A stretch of 64,000 nt of DNA from Carposina sasakii (GCA_014607495.2 CP053171.1:1860001-1924000), one strand, 5' to 3'; positions 10,726-23,806 are shown, numbered from the stretch's first letter. The notes: generated from the letters alone by a model not told the origin. Program-made: numbers and translations.

Positions 10726-11578
10726 AGGAAGTAAGGATTATCCTGTCCATCTTGTATCTTAACGGATCTGTTACGTATTAAGCCAATAGGCTTTCTAATC
10801 TATTAAATAAATATATAGCATGATAAGATAATGAAATGATAATTTAATTTATATTGCAGCTTAATATCGTAAAAGTGAACTAAAGAACTCCCCTGACTTT
10901 TTAGTTTGTACTCATATGAGCTAAAAAAAAGTCTTGCCACTTATCTCTTTTAGAGGGACAGATCCTCTATGCTGAACGTGACTGAAGGATCTTTTTCGTG
11001 ATTTATATAGGTAGGTATATCTAGAAGGCATATTAAATAACACGTCCACAATAACAAACCATTAGGCATTTTTAAAAGTATGAATATGGGAGATAATGTC
11101 TAGCACTTTATTTGCTTAATTAACCGCGTTTGGTTATGTTAGAACTATTAAAATAACAACATGTTCCGAGCGAGCGAAGCGAGCGTGTCGCCCAAGTCCT
11201 AGACGGTTTTTTTTATATTATTCAAAATGTCTGCATTTTTGGAATGTTATGTTATTCAATATGCTTATTACATATACTAGTACCTACTAACAGTACTGTT
11301 TTTACTATGCATTTATCAGCTTTATGGTAATCTACTAATATACCATAACTGTGCAGAATTAGGTGGTAAGCATTGTAAGAAACCTAATCAATCTGTTACA
11401 TTGTTTTGATAATGAAGTCCCAAGAAAAGGGCGCTAGTGTCTATGTGATTGATATATTGTTTCATGTTTTTTTATGAAGTTATAGGATAAACCTGAGGCA
11501 CGTCATTAGTGAACGCAATAATGCTAGCCACCATAATTATGGAAATACATTTTCAATGCGTAGTAAGTTTAATCTATA
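10726..11578. other. Intergenic with left arm of a long-range inverted repeat
   Basis: Bases about 10769-10841 (GTTACGTATTAAGCCAATAG onwards) are inverted at about 13042-13128 in this copy. No gene seen. Confidence 0.5.
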
Positions 11579-12866
11579 TCTATACTAATATTATAAAGAG
11601 GTTAAACTTTGATTGTTTGTTTGTTTATTTGCAGCGAATAGGCTCCGAAACTACTGGAACGATTTAAAAAATCTTCCACCGTTAGAATCCTTATTGGACC
11701 TGGATAAACATAGGCTATAAGAATTTCCCGATATTCCCACGGGAAGGCGACCAACGGGAATTCTATATTTTTTACGAAAACCGCTATACATAAGAAGCTG
11801 AAATCGGGTATATAAAATATGTTCATTGGGGACAGCAAGGGAGGACTAAAAACGGATTTCCCGAAATTCCCACAGGAAGGGGACAAACGGAAATTCATAA
11901 TTTTTACGACAACCGCTATACATATGAAGCTGAAATTGGGCATATATGTTCATTTGGAACCCCGAGGAAGCACTAGGAATGGATTTCCCGAAATTCCCAC
12001 GGGAACGGGACAAACGGGAATTAATTTTTTTACGACAACCGCGATACATACGTATTTGAAATCAGACCTGTACGTTCATTAGGGACTGCGAGGGAGCGCT
12101 AAGAACGGATTTCCCGAAATTCTCACTGGAAGGGGACAAACGGGAATTCCAAATTTTTACGAACACCGCTATATGTATGAAGCTGAAATCGGATTAGGGA
12201 CTACGAGGAATGCACTAAGAATGGATTTCCAAAATTCCCACGGGAAGAGGACTAACTGGAATTTTTTTTTTTTACAAAAACCGCTGTACATGTGAACTAT
12301 AATCGGACATAATATGTTCTAGGGACTGCGGGGAAGCACTAAAAACGGATTTCCCGAAATTCCCACGGGAAGGGACAAACGGGGATTCCAAATTTTTACG
12401 AAAACTGCTATTTGTATGAAGCTGAAATCGGATTAGGGACTACAAGGAAGCACTAAGTACAGATTTCCCGAAATTCACGGGAAGGGGACCAACGGGAATT
12501 ATATATTTTTTTTACGAAAACGGCTCCACATATGAATCTGAAATTGGGCATATATTATAAAATGATTAATAAACAAAATGGAAAAAATTCTTCACCCGAG
12601 TGGGAATCGAACCCACGACCACTGCAAACCGTGCCAGCCGCTCTAACCACTAGGGAACCTAACGGGAATTTAAATTTTTACGAAAACCGCTGTTTTTACG
12701 AAGCTGAAATCGGATTAGGGACTATGAGGAAGCTCTAAGAACGGATTTACAGAAATTCCCACGGGAAGGGCACCACGGGATTTTTACGAAAGCCGCTGTA
12801 CCTACATATGAAGTTGTAGCTAATGTACCGATATGTTCCGAAGCGAAGCGAGGGCAGGCCACTAGT
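11579..12866 (+). mobile_element. Helitron-like element with internal minisatellite
   Basis: The 5' end is TCTATACTAATATTATAAAG and the 3' end is a GC-rich GAAGCGAGGGCAGGCCACTAGT-type hairpin finishing CTAGT, as in Helitrons. The body is a degenerate tandem array of eight or so units of about 110-130 bp, each with CGGATTTCCCGAAATTCCCA, GGGACAAACGGGAATT and TTTTTACGAAAACCGCT. A SINE interrupts the last units. Short frames on both strands are readings of the array. Duplicate at 25131-26410. Confidence 0.75.
12560..12657 (-). repeat. tRNA-derived SINE inserted in the minisatellite
   Basis: Minus strand: A box TAGTGGTTAGAGCGGCTGG, B box GGGTTCGATTCCCA, then an AT-rich tail. It splits an array unit. 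The SINE sits at the same site in the second copy (26101-26203), so its insertion predates the divergence of the two copies. Confidence 0.75.
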
Positions 12867-13305
12867 GATGGATAAATAGATTTAAATACATCTTAATATA
12901 AGCTAAACTCCGACCGTGTTATAAAAAAAAAAACAAAAGTTATTTTATACAAACGAAATCTAAATTTGACTATTTATTAATTTTGCTGTCAAACCTCACG
13001 TTATACGAGGATTTAACTTTATGCGCAGTTCTGATTACGTATTAGACAAAGTCATTTCATTATCTTATCGATGCGTATACTCTAATTTATTTAATAGATT
13101 AGAAAGCCTATTGGCTTAATACGTAACAGCAAATTAGTCGTTAAATATATATACAACCCGCCCGGCTTCGATGGATGCAGCTGATACTACACATATAAAC
13201 CTTCCTTTTAATCACCTATATAAAAACCGAATCGAAATCCGTTGCGTAGTTCAAAAGATCTAAGCTACAAAAGACAGCAGATAGCGGGAAGCATCTATTA
13301 TCATG
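12867..13305. other. Right inverted arm and decayed repeat
   Basis: Bases about 13042-13128 are the inverted arm matching 10769-10841. From about 13155 a CCGCCCGGCTTCG..ATCCGTTGCGTAGTT block resembles another lepidopteran Helitron-like repeat (also at 26810-26945). Confidence 0.5.
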
Positions 13306-13563
13306 TTCATCATCATCAGCCTATTATTGCAGTCCACTGCTGGACGTAGGCCTCCCCAGGGCACGCCACAAGACTGCCATGGGGGGTAATTGCCCATAGT
13401 CACCACGCTGGGCAGGCGGGTTGGTGACCGCAGTTTGTATTTTGGACTATGTTGTCAACACGGGAGGCGCTGCTGCCCACCTCCGAAACCCTTAATCAAT
13501 TCGTACGATACCCACGGGCAGACATGGGGTGGTACGAATTCTACTCTGCCGGCACCACGCGGC
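13306..13563 (-). repeat. R-A repeat, antisense
   Basis: Starts CATCATCATCAGCCTATTAT and ends GCCGGCACCACGCGGC. The plus-strand frame over it is a chance reading. Duplicate at 26961-27219. Confidence 0.8.
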
Positions 13564-14018
13564 ATGATATACGATAAAGTAATGTCAGTGGATATTAAAT
13601 GTAAAGCTCATAATAAAACAACAATTTCAAGTTGCACCACTGCTACAGTTAGGCTGTGGTGCAGTCATACATCAATTTAATAAGTTCGCCCGTCAATACA
13701 GCGAGTTCGGTGACAGGGTGTTATGAAAGGGTAGTTAATGTAGGGTTAATGTCGTGTAACAAGAGTGGCTTTCGCAAAACAATGCTTATTAAAAAGATAT
13801 TAAGGGGCTGAAAGATTTTGTTGGTATTTTTTTAACCTGCCCTTGGGATTTATACTCGTATACCTACTTAGTGGTAACTTTACCTTTGATGGTAGGCTCT
13901 CTGGTGAGATATGGTAGCATTTTTCGATGGAACAAAATATATATTTGTTTAAAGATAATTTACTTATAATTAACGATTCTACATTAACTAGTAAGCCTCT
14001 ATGACCTCTGCACGCTTT
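13564..14018. other. Intergenic, nothing recognised
   Basis: No gene or repeat family recognised. Confidence 0.45.
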
Positions 14019-14160
14019 ATTTACAAAAAAAATCTTATTCTTATTCTTTATTGTACACATACAATTATATACAGACAGAAATTATGAAAGAAAATGTACA
14101 AAGGCGTGCTTATTTCTGAAAGAGATTTCTTCCAGCAAACCATTTGGGAAAGTGATAATT
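14019..14160 (-). repeat. LINE 3'-UTR tail, antisense
   Basis: Contains CTTATTCTTATTCTTTATTG, TACAAAGGCGTGCTTATTTC and AGATTTCTTCCAGC, the reverse complement of the tail at 42025-42140. Duplicate at about 27672-27815. Confidence 0.65.
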
Positions 14161-15501
14161 AAATATAAAAGGTAGATATGCGTGTACACAGAATCAATAA
14201 TAAAATTTGAATTTATCAAATAGATACCCTAATCTATTCAATAAAATTAATAAAATATACCTACATAAACATACATAAATATCTATTAATAAATATAGGT
14301 ATATCAGACAGACTCATTTCTAATGAAGCGAGAGGTAATTCTTTAAATTTTTCTTAAATGTAGCAACAGTTTGGCAATCTCTCACACGCAATCTTCCTCA
14401 AAACTTAGATTTCATGTAAATGGGAATACGGAAAACATTCTGTAGACCACGCAGATGCAATAGCTAGTACAAAATAAATTCAATAGTACAGGCTCATGAA
14501 CGAGATTGAATCCACGCCATCTGACTAGAAAGCGCAAGTCACATCTAATAGGCTATACCTATATTATAATATTAAATATATATAGGTATAAAATCGGCCC
14601 TAAATCAAATTAAGATTAGTTGCATACTTAATACTTTATTCTATGATTTTAGTTTTTTTGCAAGGCTTAGATAAATAATAACCTTTAGATTAAAAGTAAT
14701 CAAGTTTAGGTATGTAAAATTTACTTGCGGCTTTTTTATCGTAATAAAACACTTATGAAAATGTATTTTGAATCACAGTGATTTACTTTTAAATTAATAT
14801 GTTTCTAAGTATGCAGAAGATTGTGCAGAATATTATTTCAATTACCTATTTTGTCTACTTGCCAGGTATTTAGCTTATATTATATCAGAATAATAGATAA
14901 AGAAGCGGACGGACGCTAGTTCAAAAAATATTTCAGCTGGCACCGTACTGAAAGTCATTAGTCAGAGTGTTTTTTCATATATATTTTGCTAATGCTTTTT
15001 CTGAATCAGTCTGTTCAATCTGTAAATTATATAACCTGATTACATTATGTAAAAAAATCAATATAAAAAAATTATTTGTTAAAATCAAAAGGCATTAACC
15101 ATCGCACATCGAAAGATAAATTGTTTCGGGTATGTTGTGAAGCTAAAAAATAATCTAGGGGTTACGTAATTACGTAAGTTTTTAAAATAATTATACTTTA
15201 TTTTATTAACGTTTAAAATTAACGAGTATTTATCAGGCATGATTGATAAATATTCGTTTATTTTATCATTAATAAAATAGCGCTACAGACTAAAATTAAA
15301 CAAAAACCTTACCGGCAATGACTATGTTAAAAAAATATTCTTAAATACTCACCAGAAAAAAAAGCAGTCCGAATAAAACCGTTCACAAAAATCACTTCAC
15401 TCACTCACATCCAAGATCCTCTCGTATGTAATACGCGGGTAACAGACGTGCGCTCTGTGCGGCGGACAGACTCTGACTGGGCTCGAATGAGTATAGATAG
15501 G
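14161..15501. other. Intergenic up to the assembly gap
   Basis: AT-rich with no coding signal. The sequence stops at the N run. Confidence 0.5.
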
Positions 15502-16001
15502 NNNNNNNNNNNNNNNNNNNNNNNNNNNNNNNNNNNNNNNNNNNNNNNNNNNNNNNNNNNNNNNNNNNNNNNNNNNNNNNNNNNNNNNNNNNNNNNNNNN
15601 NNNNNNNNNNNNNNNNNNNNNNNNNNNNNNNNNNNNNNNNNNNNNNNNNNNNNNNNNNNNNNNNNNNNNNNNNNNNNNNNNNNNNNNNNNNNNNNNNNNN
15701 NNNNNNNNNNNNNNNNNNNNNNNNNNNNNNNNNNNNNNNNNNNNNNNNNNNNNNNNNNNNNNNNNNNNNNNNNNNNNNNNNNNNNNNNNNNNNNNNNNNN
15801 NNNNNNNNNNNNNNNNNNNNNNNNNNNNNNNNNNNNNNNNNNNNNNNNNNNNNNNNNNNNNNNNNNNNNNNNNNNNNNNNNNNNNNNNNNNNNNNNNNNN
15901 NNNNNNNNNNNNNNNNNNNNNNNNNNNNNNNNNNNNNNNNNNNNNNNNNNNNNNNNNNNNNNNNNNNNNNNNNNNNNNNNNNNNNNNNNNNNNNNNNNNN
16001 N
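15502..16001. other. Assembly gap, 500 N
   Basis: Exactly 500 unknown bases, a placeholder length. Frames reported across it are artefacts of reading through N. Confidence 0.99.
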
Positions 16002-16002
16002 C

Positions 16003-16138
16003 TTGAGAGTGTGTGTGTGCGCGGGGCGAGGTGCGGGGCGCGAGAGTCGTCGAGCGCTGTTGCGCGACGCACCTATCCCAATTATCGCGAACGCGCAGCT
16101 TCGGTTTTGCTATTTCCTTTTACGTATCAGGTGGCGGG
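16003..16138. mobile_element. Right part of CCCCCT-TIR MITE (copy of 2476-2643)
   Basis: Begins at the gap inside the element; the right terminus TTTTACGTATCAGGTGGCGG is changed by indels compared with copy 1. Confidence 0.7.
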
Positions 16139-16870
16139 GCTTCTCTAGAATACATCAGCTGCATCTGCTTCCGTTCATGTCGTCTCGTAAGTCGATAAGG
16201 ACTCGGGCACTTCTCTCAGGCGATATGCTACCGAATTGTAACTGATCATTAATTACTGTCCACGCTGTGCTGAACGTGGCTGTGGGATTACCTTATGCTC
16301 TTGCAGTTTTGGCTACCCATTTTGGTCCACTGCCGTGTCTATACGTATATTATAATATGCCGTTTTTACATGTAGTTGTTAAAAGACGAAGCAGCGGAAT
16401 ACAGCAGATATGTAGCAAAGAGATCGCTTTGGAAGAGATTTCCTTTTTAACACCGTTTTATTAAGTACAGAACCACTGATATGATTCCAGTTCGCACTCA
16501 GCCAGTTTTTAAAACATTTCACGTGTGTACGGTGCCTTAAGCACACGATGGGGCTGCATACTGCTCAGTTTGTCGTGAACTGGAATTTCACCGCTGCGAA
16601 CGGTTTATACCTAGTAGGTACTACCTACTACATGTAGTGCTAGTAGACGCCTCTACGACTTCGTCTGCGTAAACTTTGATAGACCCCGGGAATTCCGAGA
16701 AGAAATCATTTCTCGTTGGACGGTTCCTAATCATCATTTTACCAAATTTCATAATATTTGGTCTAGTAGTTTGTGATAAATAAGTGAGAACCTCCTGTTT
16801 TTATACATAGATAGATAAAGTATAGAATAATTACATCGTAAGGAGCTGATATTCATCATATCAATGACTG

Positions 16871-16944
16871 CACCTCCCGGGATTCGAACCCAGGACTTAT
16901 GGCGTCGTAGGCTGGGTCACTACCTACTAGACCAATCGTCGTCA
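16871..16944 (-). repeat. tRNA-derived SINE head (copy of 3371-3458)
   Basis: B box GGGTTCGAATCCCGGG on the minus strand and the same A-box region, minus one base at the outer end. Confidence 0.7.
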
Positions 16945-17670
16945 TATTATAAAACGTAAGCCATAAATTCAAGTAATGACAAGACTTTTCCTACTAGTCA
17001 GCGAGCAATTAATAAAACGAAACGCCTAACATTCAGAGAATTCCCTCACAAAATCTAAAGAGCATAATAACTGCTCGCGCCAGTATCATCACCGAAGATA
17101 TCTATTATTTAGGCGGCCCGAGGTTCCTCTTTCACATAAACGAGTCATTAATATGGTGTCAAAACGACCTCTCCGTAAGGACACTAGGGGCTAATCCATG
17201 GAGCAGTTATAAAGTAAGAAATACTCTAATTCTCCTAAGATTCGCATAGAAAGAGAAACATATGAAAGAAGGTCAGAACATTTAAGAATTTTCCTGCGAT
17301 AATTTTTAGTGGTTTCGCCTCAGAACCATTAGTATGAAGTCAGCAAAATCAATTTTTGCCTGGCTGTAACTAATACTTTGTATGCAGTGTCGTGCCTAGA
17401 TTGACGATCGCAGCTCTCCGAATATCACGTTGTCCTAAGCTAGCGAACTAGCATCAGTCATCCTGACTTACGATATCAGAGGGTCTAAACAGTTAGTACA
17501 GTACAGTAAGTTACATTCATAATTATAATATCAACCAGCCTATTGTAGTCCACTGCTGGACTTAGGCCTCCCCAGAGCACGCCATAAGTTACATTATCTT
17601 TATCAAAATATAAACGAGCTAATTCGGGGCTTCGTTAGAATACATTAGCTACAAAAACCTTCGCTTATAT

Positions 17671-17969
17671 CATGGAGAAGAAATAAAAGAGGAGCAGCGG
17701 CTAAGTATATTTTCGTACAAAATTGTGTGCCCCTGAGCGGGGGTGAAGTATGGGACGAGGGGAGCATCCTAACATTGTAGGCCTGCCCATTTACATAGAA
17801 AACCACCTTGTAGTGACTAGTCATATATTGCATAAGCGTGTGGTTATAGCTACTGCGTTACACACACTGGCCCTGAAGCTCCGCCCCTATCATGACGTCA
17901 TGGCCCACAATTGCCACCGCACGACTCAGTTCATAATCCCACCTCCTCTTTTATACCTTCTCCATGGCT
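17671..17969. mobile_element. Foldback MITE (copy of 4189-4486)
   Basis: Same inverted termini CATGGAGAAG and CTTCTCCATG, inserted at the same place in the same R-C copy. Confidence 0.75.
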
Positions 17970-18831
17970 CATATCGTTAGAGTCGACTGAGGAACTCAGG
18001 GGTATACTTTCGAGTGATGAGCTAACTTTATATTATATACTTGGATTTATATTTAATAAATAAATAAAATGCTAAACGTGACTATGGGATCTCCTTCATG
18101 CTCTTGTAGTTCTGACTACTCTCTTTTGGGAATCGCAGATGCATGTATGTACCGCTTATGTTATAAAGACAAAACAAATATTCCAGTAACAGTTGTTTCA
18201 AAATGGTTAATTACCTTCACAACAACGACATTGAAAAGGGCATTTAAATTGAAATCTACTTGGGACAGATTTTAATCTGTATGTTGTGATACGTTAATGG
18301 CCGTGACGGATGTTGTATGAATGACTTACTGTTGACATTGGTTGCTACGGGATTTTACAACTGTAAACTACACTTATACGAGTATGTACAAAGGGTTATG
18401 TTAACTCTATCTACAGAATATAACACTAGAAAGCTTAGGTTAAACAGGCTAAGCATTGTCGTGTGTCAGTTTTTAAACCGAGTCTGAACAGCATGTGATG
18501 GCCAAACCATTTTTGTAATAGAGTTTTTTTAATCGTGTGTTTGACAGCCTTCCAACTGTTTTGTAATAACACTGCAAATGTGTTGTACTTCAGATTTCTA
18601 AACAACTCAAAAGTCACTACATACTACCTGTATTATAAAAAAAAAGTCGTGCCGCTGTCTGTCTCTCCCTATGTATGCTTAATATTTAAAACTACGCAAC
18701 GATGTTATGCAATTTTTATTAATACTTAGATAGTGTGACTCAAGAGGAAGTTATACGTAAACTCGTAACTAGGGATCCATCTCGGCTTCGCAACGCAATA
18801 TTAGACTTGAAACGACATCTTTATATTTTAA

Positions 18832-19070
18832 ACTAGTGACGCCGCGACGTTATCCGCGTGGACTGCAGAAAAAAACAAAATGTCAAAATTATCCGAGATA
18901 AAAAGTAGTCTATCTGTTAATCAGGGTGTCAGCTAACTCCATACCAATATCATTAAAATCGCTCCAGCCGTTTTTACGTGAAAGAGTTAACAAACGTACG
19001 TCCATCCATCCATCTATACTTTTTTATATATATAGGTATATATAGACTTTCACGTTTAATATTAGTAGGA
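18832..19070 (-). mobile_element. Hel-like element (copy of 5356-5590)
   Basis: Same termini ACTAGTGACGCCGCGACG and ATATTAGTAGGA; a TATA-rich microsatellite inside has expanded slightly. Confidence 0.7.
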
Positions 19071-19300
19071 TTTGTATAAAAATATTCCATAACAAACGTT
19101 CCTAACATACATCTGAAAAATTAACAACACAGCAAGTGAGAAAAGTCACATAGCTAGCAATAAAAATACTTATAATTTAGGCACCTAATCTCATACTAGG
19201 TTTAATTTCACGCTTGTGTAGGTATGCAATAAAAGATGTAAAAACCTATGCCTATGCACGAGTTGCCTTACATAGCTGGGTTCCCAACTTACTGTCTATA

Positions 19301-19633
19301 CTACTAGCACCGGTAGGATGAATTGGTGAGAGCGAGATATCTCACTTTTAAACGTCAAATCCACAGAGCTAAGTAATAACAGGCAAGTGTTTCTACTTGG
19401 TGTGTAAAAAGGGATTGCAAACCACTTCTATCAGCCTTAATTCATTCAGTCCTGACTCAAGTGTCTATTCTAATTTTTAACTCTATTTTTTAAATGCAAA
19501 GTGTATGTACTTTGCATTTAATTTTTTTTTTATTGCACTTAGTTTATCTAGTTATTAATAGCTCTGTGAATTTGACGTTTAAAAGTGAGACATTTCGCTC
19601 TCACCTAATTCATCATAACGGTTACGGGTAGGA
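19301..19633. mobile_element. Long-TIR MITE (copy of 5828-6160)
   Basis: Both TIRs and the central AAATGCAAAGT / ACTTTGCATTT hairpin are retained. Confidence 0.8.
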
Positions 19634-20099
19634 CCGTTAATATAAAACGTATCCAATACTTAGCGTTTCTAATGGTCAGATAGCATGACTGAAGGTCATC
19701 TGACGGTAAATATGCTGTCTTTATCTAAACTTTATCCAGGTAGAGACAGCATCAAGTTTATCCTTCTGATGGGCTATCTAACATTGAAAATCGCCCTTAC
19801 TAAAGGTTTACTTTATATCATTAGATGTTATATAGTACTTCATTTTACAGTGAGACTGTGCCCTCCGCTTGCCAATTGTTTTGCAAATGTAACATAATTT
19901 GGAATTCTGACACTTTTCAAAACAATGCCGTCTGACAGCTGTCACTCAATACGTTCATCAAGATCTTGTCGCAATATAAGATACGGAACCACGTGTAATT
20001 ACGACAAATAGATATAATTTACACACTCCCGAACACAGATAGATTTTATGAAGGTCAATACATTTCCCGTGAGAAATGGAGTGCAAGTGGGCTCGACTA

Positions 20100-20394
20100 A
20101 TAGGTACCTCAGGACCAAAGGCAACCTCACCTGCCCGTGGGCACCCCGATATTTAACGGATGAGGCTTTGACTAATAGCTATAATACCTTTTAGAGATAA
20201 TACCATTTTAGAATGAATGCAGGAAAACATTTCCTATTGGATTCGTTACCGGTCGGTAGATAGTTGTATTTGTGCCCTAAAAAACGGTGGTGGGCTCACC
20301 CTTTACCGCGTGGGCTTAATAGACAAACTGATGAAAAGTGGGTGTGTAATTTGCACACTTTACCCCAACATTTGGGGTATACTGGCTTCACTAT
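20100..20394 (+). repeat. R-E repeat (copy of 6639-6912)
   Basis: Same blocks with several small indels, e.g. around 20170-20215. Confidence 0.7.
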
Positions 20395-20656
20395 ACAGGG
20401 TGTAACAAAAGGGGTATGTTAAGCGAAAAGCTATGAAAATAGCCCACCATAGAGATCTTTTCCCAAATTTTGAGACTCGAGATCGAATGTCAATTTTTCC
20501 AATTAGTATGGAGAATACCTAAACCAACTCGGGAATGTTCATACAATCTTAAAAAATAAACATGTTATTTCGAGTCTTAAATTTTGGGATTATGTTCCTT
20601 ATAATGGTCTATATTCTAGTTATTCGCTTAACATATTCCTTTTGTTACACCCTGTA
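20395..20656. mobile_element. Palindromic MITE P (copy of 6913-7174)
   Basis: Starts ACAGGGTGTAACAAAAGGGG and ends TTTGTTACACCCTGTA; this copy keeps the full CAGGG terminus that copy 1 has partly lost. Confidence 0.85.
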
Positions 20657-22538
20657 TAAAACACTTCCGTCCATCCATGACGTAAGAGTCGGATAAGAAT
20701 CTTGGGTATTCTCAAAAGGAAATATAGAACAAAAAATGTTCTATACTCGTATCCTTCCATATCCCATAAGAAACAAGAATTACAGCGGCTCCTTATACTC
20801 TACACCCCACGAGGCGAAAACATAGAAGCACAGCAACTTCCTTATGAGCTGTAATCAGTAGTTCCATCGAGTCAGAATCCCGGAGAACTAGTACATCCGC
20901 CGATATGCATTAGTTCTCGTGATGGATCATTTCCCGCTACAGGAGGTCGAGACCCGCGGCCAGTGGGTAGGTAGAGGTGTTTCCATTATACCACATCATG
21001 ATATTACATTAATAAAATACACCAGTTGTATTCTTTAATATAGGATAGCCAAAACTGCAGAATCATAAGGAAATAGCATAACGGGGTCAGGTGTAAAAGA
21101 TGAGTGATGTTGCAGGTTGCTAGCTCATCGCCTGAGTGAAGGAGATGCAGCTGACGTATTCTTGTGAAGCTCCGCATCAGCACAAACTTTTACATTTATA
21201 ATATCAGAAGGATGATTTTTTTAAAACTTGTCCAGTTTTATTTAATTCTTATGCGCTGATTATAATCAGCTTATTTTGCCAAATAGTCGCCAACTAGTCG
21301 GCCATTTGTAGTCCTAAACATCTTTACATATCACGTCAATATTACAACAACACGACGTGTACCGTCAACACCTTCATCAAAACATCATCAAATATTCGTA
21401 CCGCGGACCTCGTACAATGGAAACCTGCATTAATGTATATGAAGATATGAAATCTTGATTATGATATTTGCTATATAAAGATGTGTATGTATGGTGTCGC
21501 CATATGACTAGCTAATTTAGGATACCCTGCTCAAGGTAAACCAAGTCGGCTGCGACGATGGCGCCACTGTGATATCGTGGACGTTTATATCAGTTTCATA
21601 AATTAAATGAACTTTTTTTTAGCTTAATTTTAATCCTATTCAATTTATTCAATATTCGCACAGATTATGGGTACAATAAAATAAAATTTATAAGTTATTG
21701 GTAGTAGGGCCTTATGTTTTGGGACAAAAAGTCGTATGCATGCAAAATATAGTTAGTCCAGGTATGGAGGTTAAGGAGATAGCCTGTACTCCTATGCTAT
21801 TACATACCGTACATGGTATGCACACGGCTATGTTCCCGAAAAAAAACGTTCGGCAGCCAGAACTTCGCTTGATTAAGAACAAAGGAGACGGCGACATTAA
21901 GCAAAGAGAGGATAGATGTTCAGTATCAGTGACATGTTGCTAGCTTATTGCCTGAGAGAATGTTAATTAGGTCAATTTGACAGACTTAAAGTGCTTCGTG
22001 ATCATGGATTCTGGAGAATTTAATAGAATTTATTATAGACCATACCTATGTCACAGATTTTATAATACTGCCTCATGTAAACTGCTTATACCTTCATCTT
22101 AGGTCTACGGGGTCTATTTATAAACTAACAAGTTACGAGTACTAACTGAGCTCGTTTTACCATATTTGAGATACCTCCATTTCCGTGAATACTGAGCATT
22201 AATTGTGAATCATTTATCTCAAAGCAAGAGTTATATGAGCATAGTTTCAAGAGATAGTTAAACCGAAGTTTAATTTTCGAAACTAGGTACAATTATTTCG
22301 CTTTGAATTCTATGGAAAGCTACATTATTGAAGAGTAATAGACAGCGACTTAAAATGCTTATTATATAATTTAAAAAAAACCTAAATCTCGAACAAAATT
22401 AAAGGTAATAAAATAAACTTCAGATATTGACATATTTTATCTGTCGCGTAATGAATTCAGAAATTTAGTAGTTGGAGAATTGGTATCTAAAACGAATACA
22501 TAATAAAAGCATAAGTAGGTATCAATGTTATTAATTTT

Positions 22539-22772
22539 AAGTTTATGATAAGTTGAAGTATTATTGTTTGATTCGCCTATAGAATGAGCTTGTTAGTTTT
22601 GCAGCATCCATGGTGGTGATACCTCATTAGTGAAGTATAGTCTTGTGTAACTTTCTTCTAAGTAACTTGTGTAGTGGACTGTGTACTTATTTATACTTTA
22701 AAAACAAAACCTAACTATGTATTTTTGTAAACAGTTGTTAACTGTCCCAAATAAATGAATAAATAAATAAAA
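22539..22772 (+). repeat. R-D retroposon (copy of 8997-9231)
   Basis: Ends AACTGTCCCAAATAAATGAA with the same tail. Confidence 0.7.
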
Positions 22773-23806
22773 ATTCTAGATGGGCGCTTTATTACCGAGT
22801 AGAATACATCAGCTGCATCTCCTTCCGTGCATGTCATAATGAACTCAGTCAGGGGCGTTATCTCAGGCGATGAGCTCAGTGAATTCCTGTCCAACCTCTT
22901 TGAGGATAATGAGAGCGAGTAACGCCAGTATTCTTAGTGTTAAATGTTCAGAGATGGTAGTACTTTGTGACATTAGATTAGCGAGTTATTTTTCAATGAT
23001 TGAGTGTGCAGTGCGATTGAAGTTTGAGTTTTTAATGATATGGAAGTATATCATACATAAGGTTTTCTTGGAAACCATCAAGTGACATACCTAATATTAG
23101 AAAGTGACGGAAACTGTCGCTTTTAGTTAGTTCAATGATGTATTATCTCACTCTCTCGCTCAATGCCACAGTCTAATAATTTATTAATTGAAGGGTGAAA
23201 CATTTGTAATCTTACATAAATTAATGCTTCTATTGAATACCACCTAAGGGGTATGTATAATGTATGACATAATAGCTGTGCTAAATAATATATTTCCTGC
23301 ATTGTATATACCTATAAAATAAGCAGATATCGTATAAACCAACACTTCTAGTAACTAAAATCACGACCCTTCCTTTTGGCTCTAGCGCAGTCGGATCAAA
23401 AATTGAGTCTGTTATTAGTAAAGTCTGAAATAAACTATATTTAGCTTTAAGCTATTATTATATTATTGCCGAAATCAAAGATAATGAAAGAAAGGTATTA
23501 TAAAATTTGTACGGATATATGTATCCTATTATACAGGGTTAAGGTCATTTTTCAGTATTTGCCTGGCTGTCACAAACACCCTGTACATGTAATTGATATA
23601 TATTTTGATAGAACTGACCAAATATTATTATTCTACGCACAATTTACTAAAGTTAGTAAAACGTCTGCGATCACTCTGTACGACATCTTCAATCACGGAC
23701 CTTGTCACTTAATAGATGATGTTCCGGGAGAGGGGATAGATGACCCTTCCAAGATGGCGCATATTATATATCTAGAGCGTAGAAAATCTACTCATTTATA
23801 TATTAT

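Larger units (their letters stand above)
2509..15501 (+). repeat. Large direct duplication, copy 1 (12,993 bp)
   Basis: Collinear with 16003-29158 throughout: every repeat, hairpin and short frame recurs in the same order and orientation. It ends at the N gap, inside TATAGATAGG. The starting offset between copies is 13,494 bases and it grows because of indels. Because one copy ends at the gap and the other begins there, unmerged contig ends or two haplotypes are more likely than a genuine tandem duplication. Confidence 0.95.

Noticed and set aside
11602..12082. Several overlapping frames of 67-113 codons on both strands
   Set aside because: They are readings of the degenerate minisatellite; repeated PNFSFICIAV-like segments follow the unit period, not protein conservation.
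15401..16245. Long frames of 223 and 265 codons on both strands
   Set aside because: They run through 500 N; the real sequence at each end is short and belongs to repeats.
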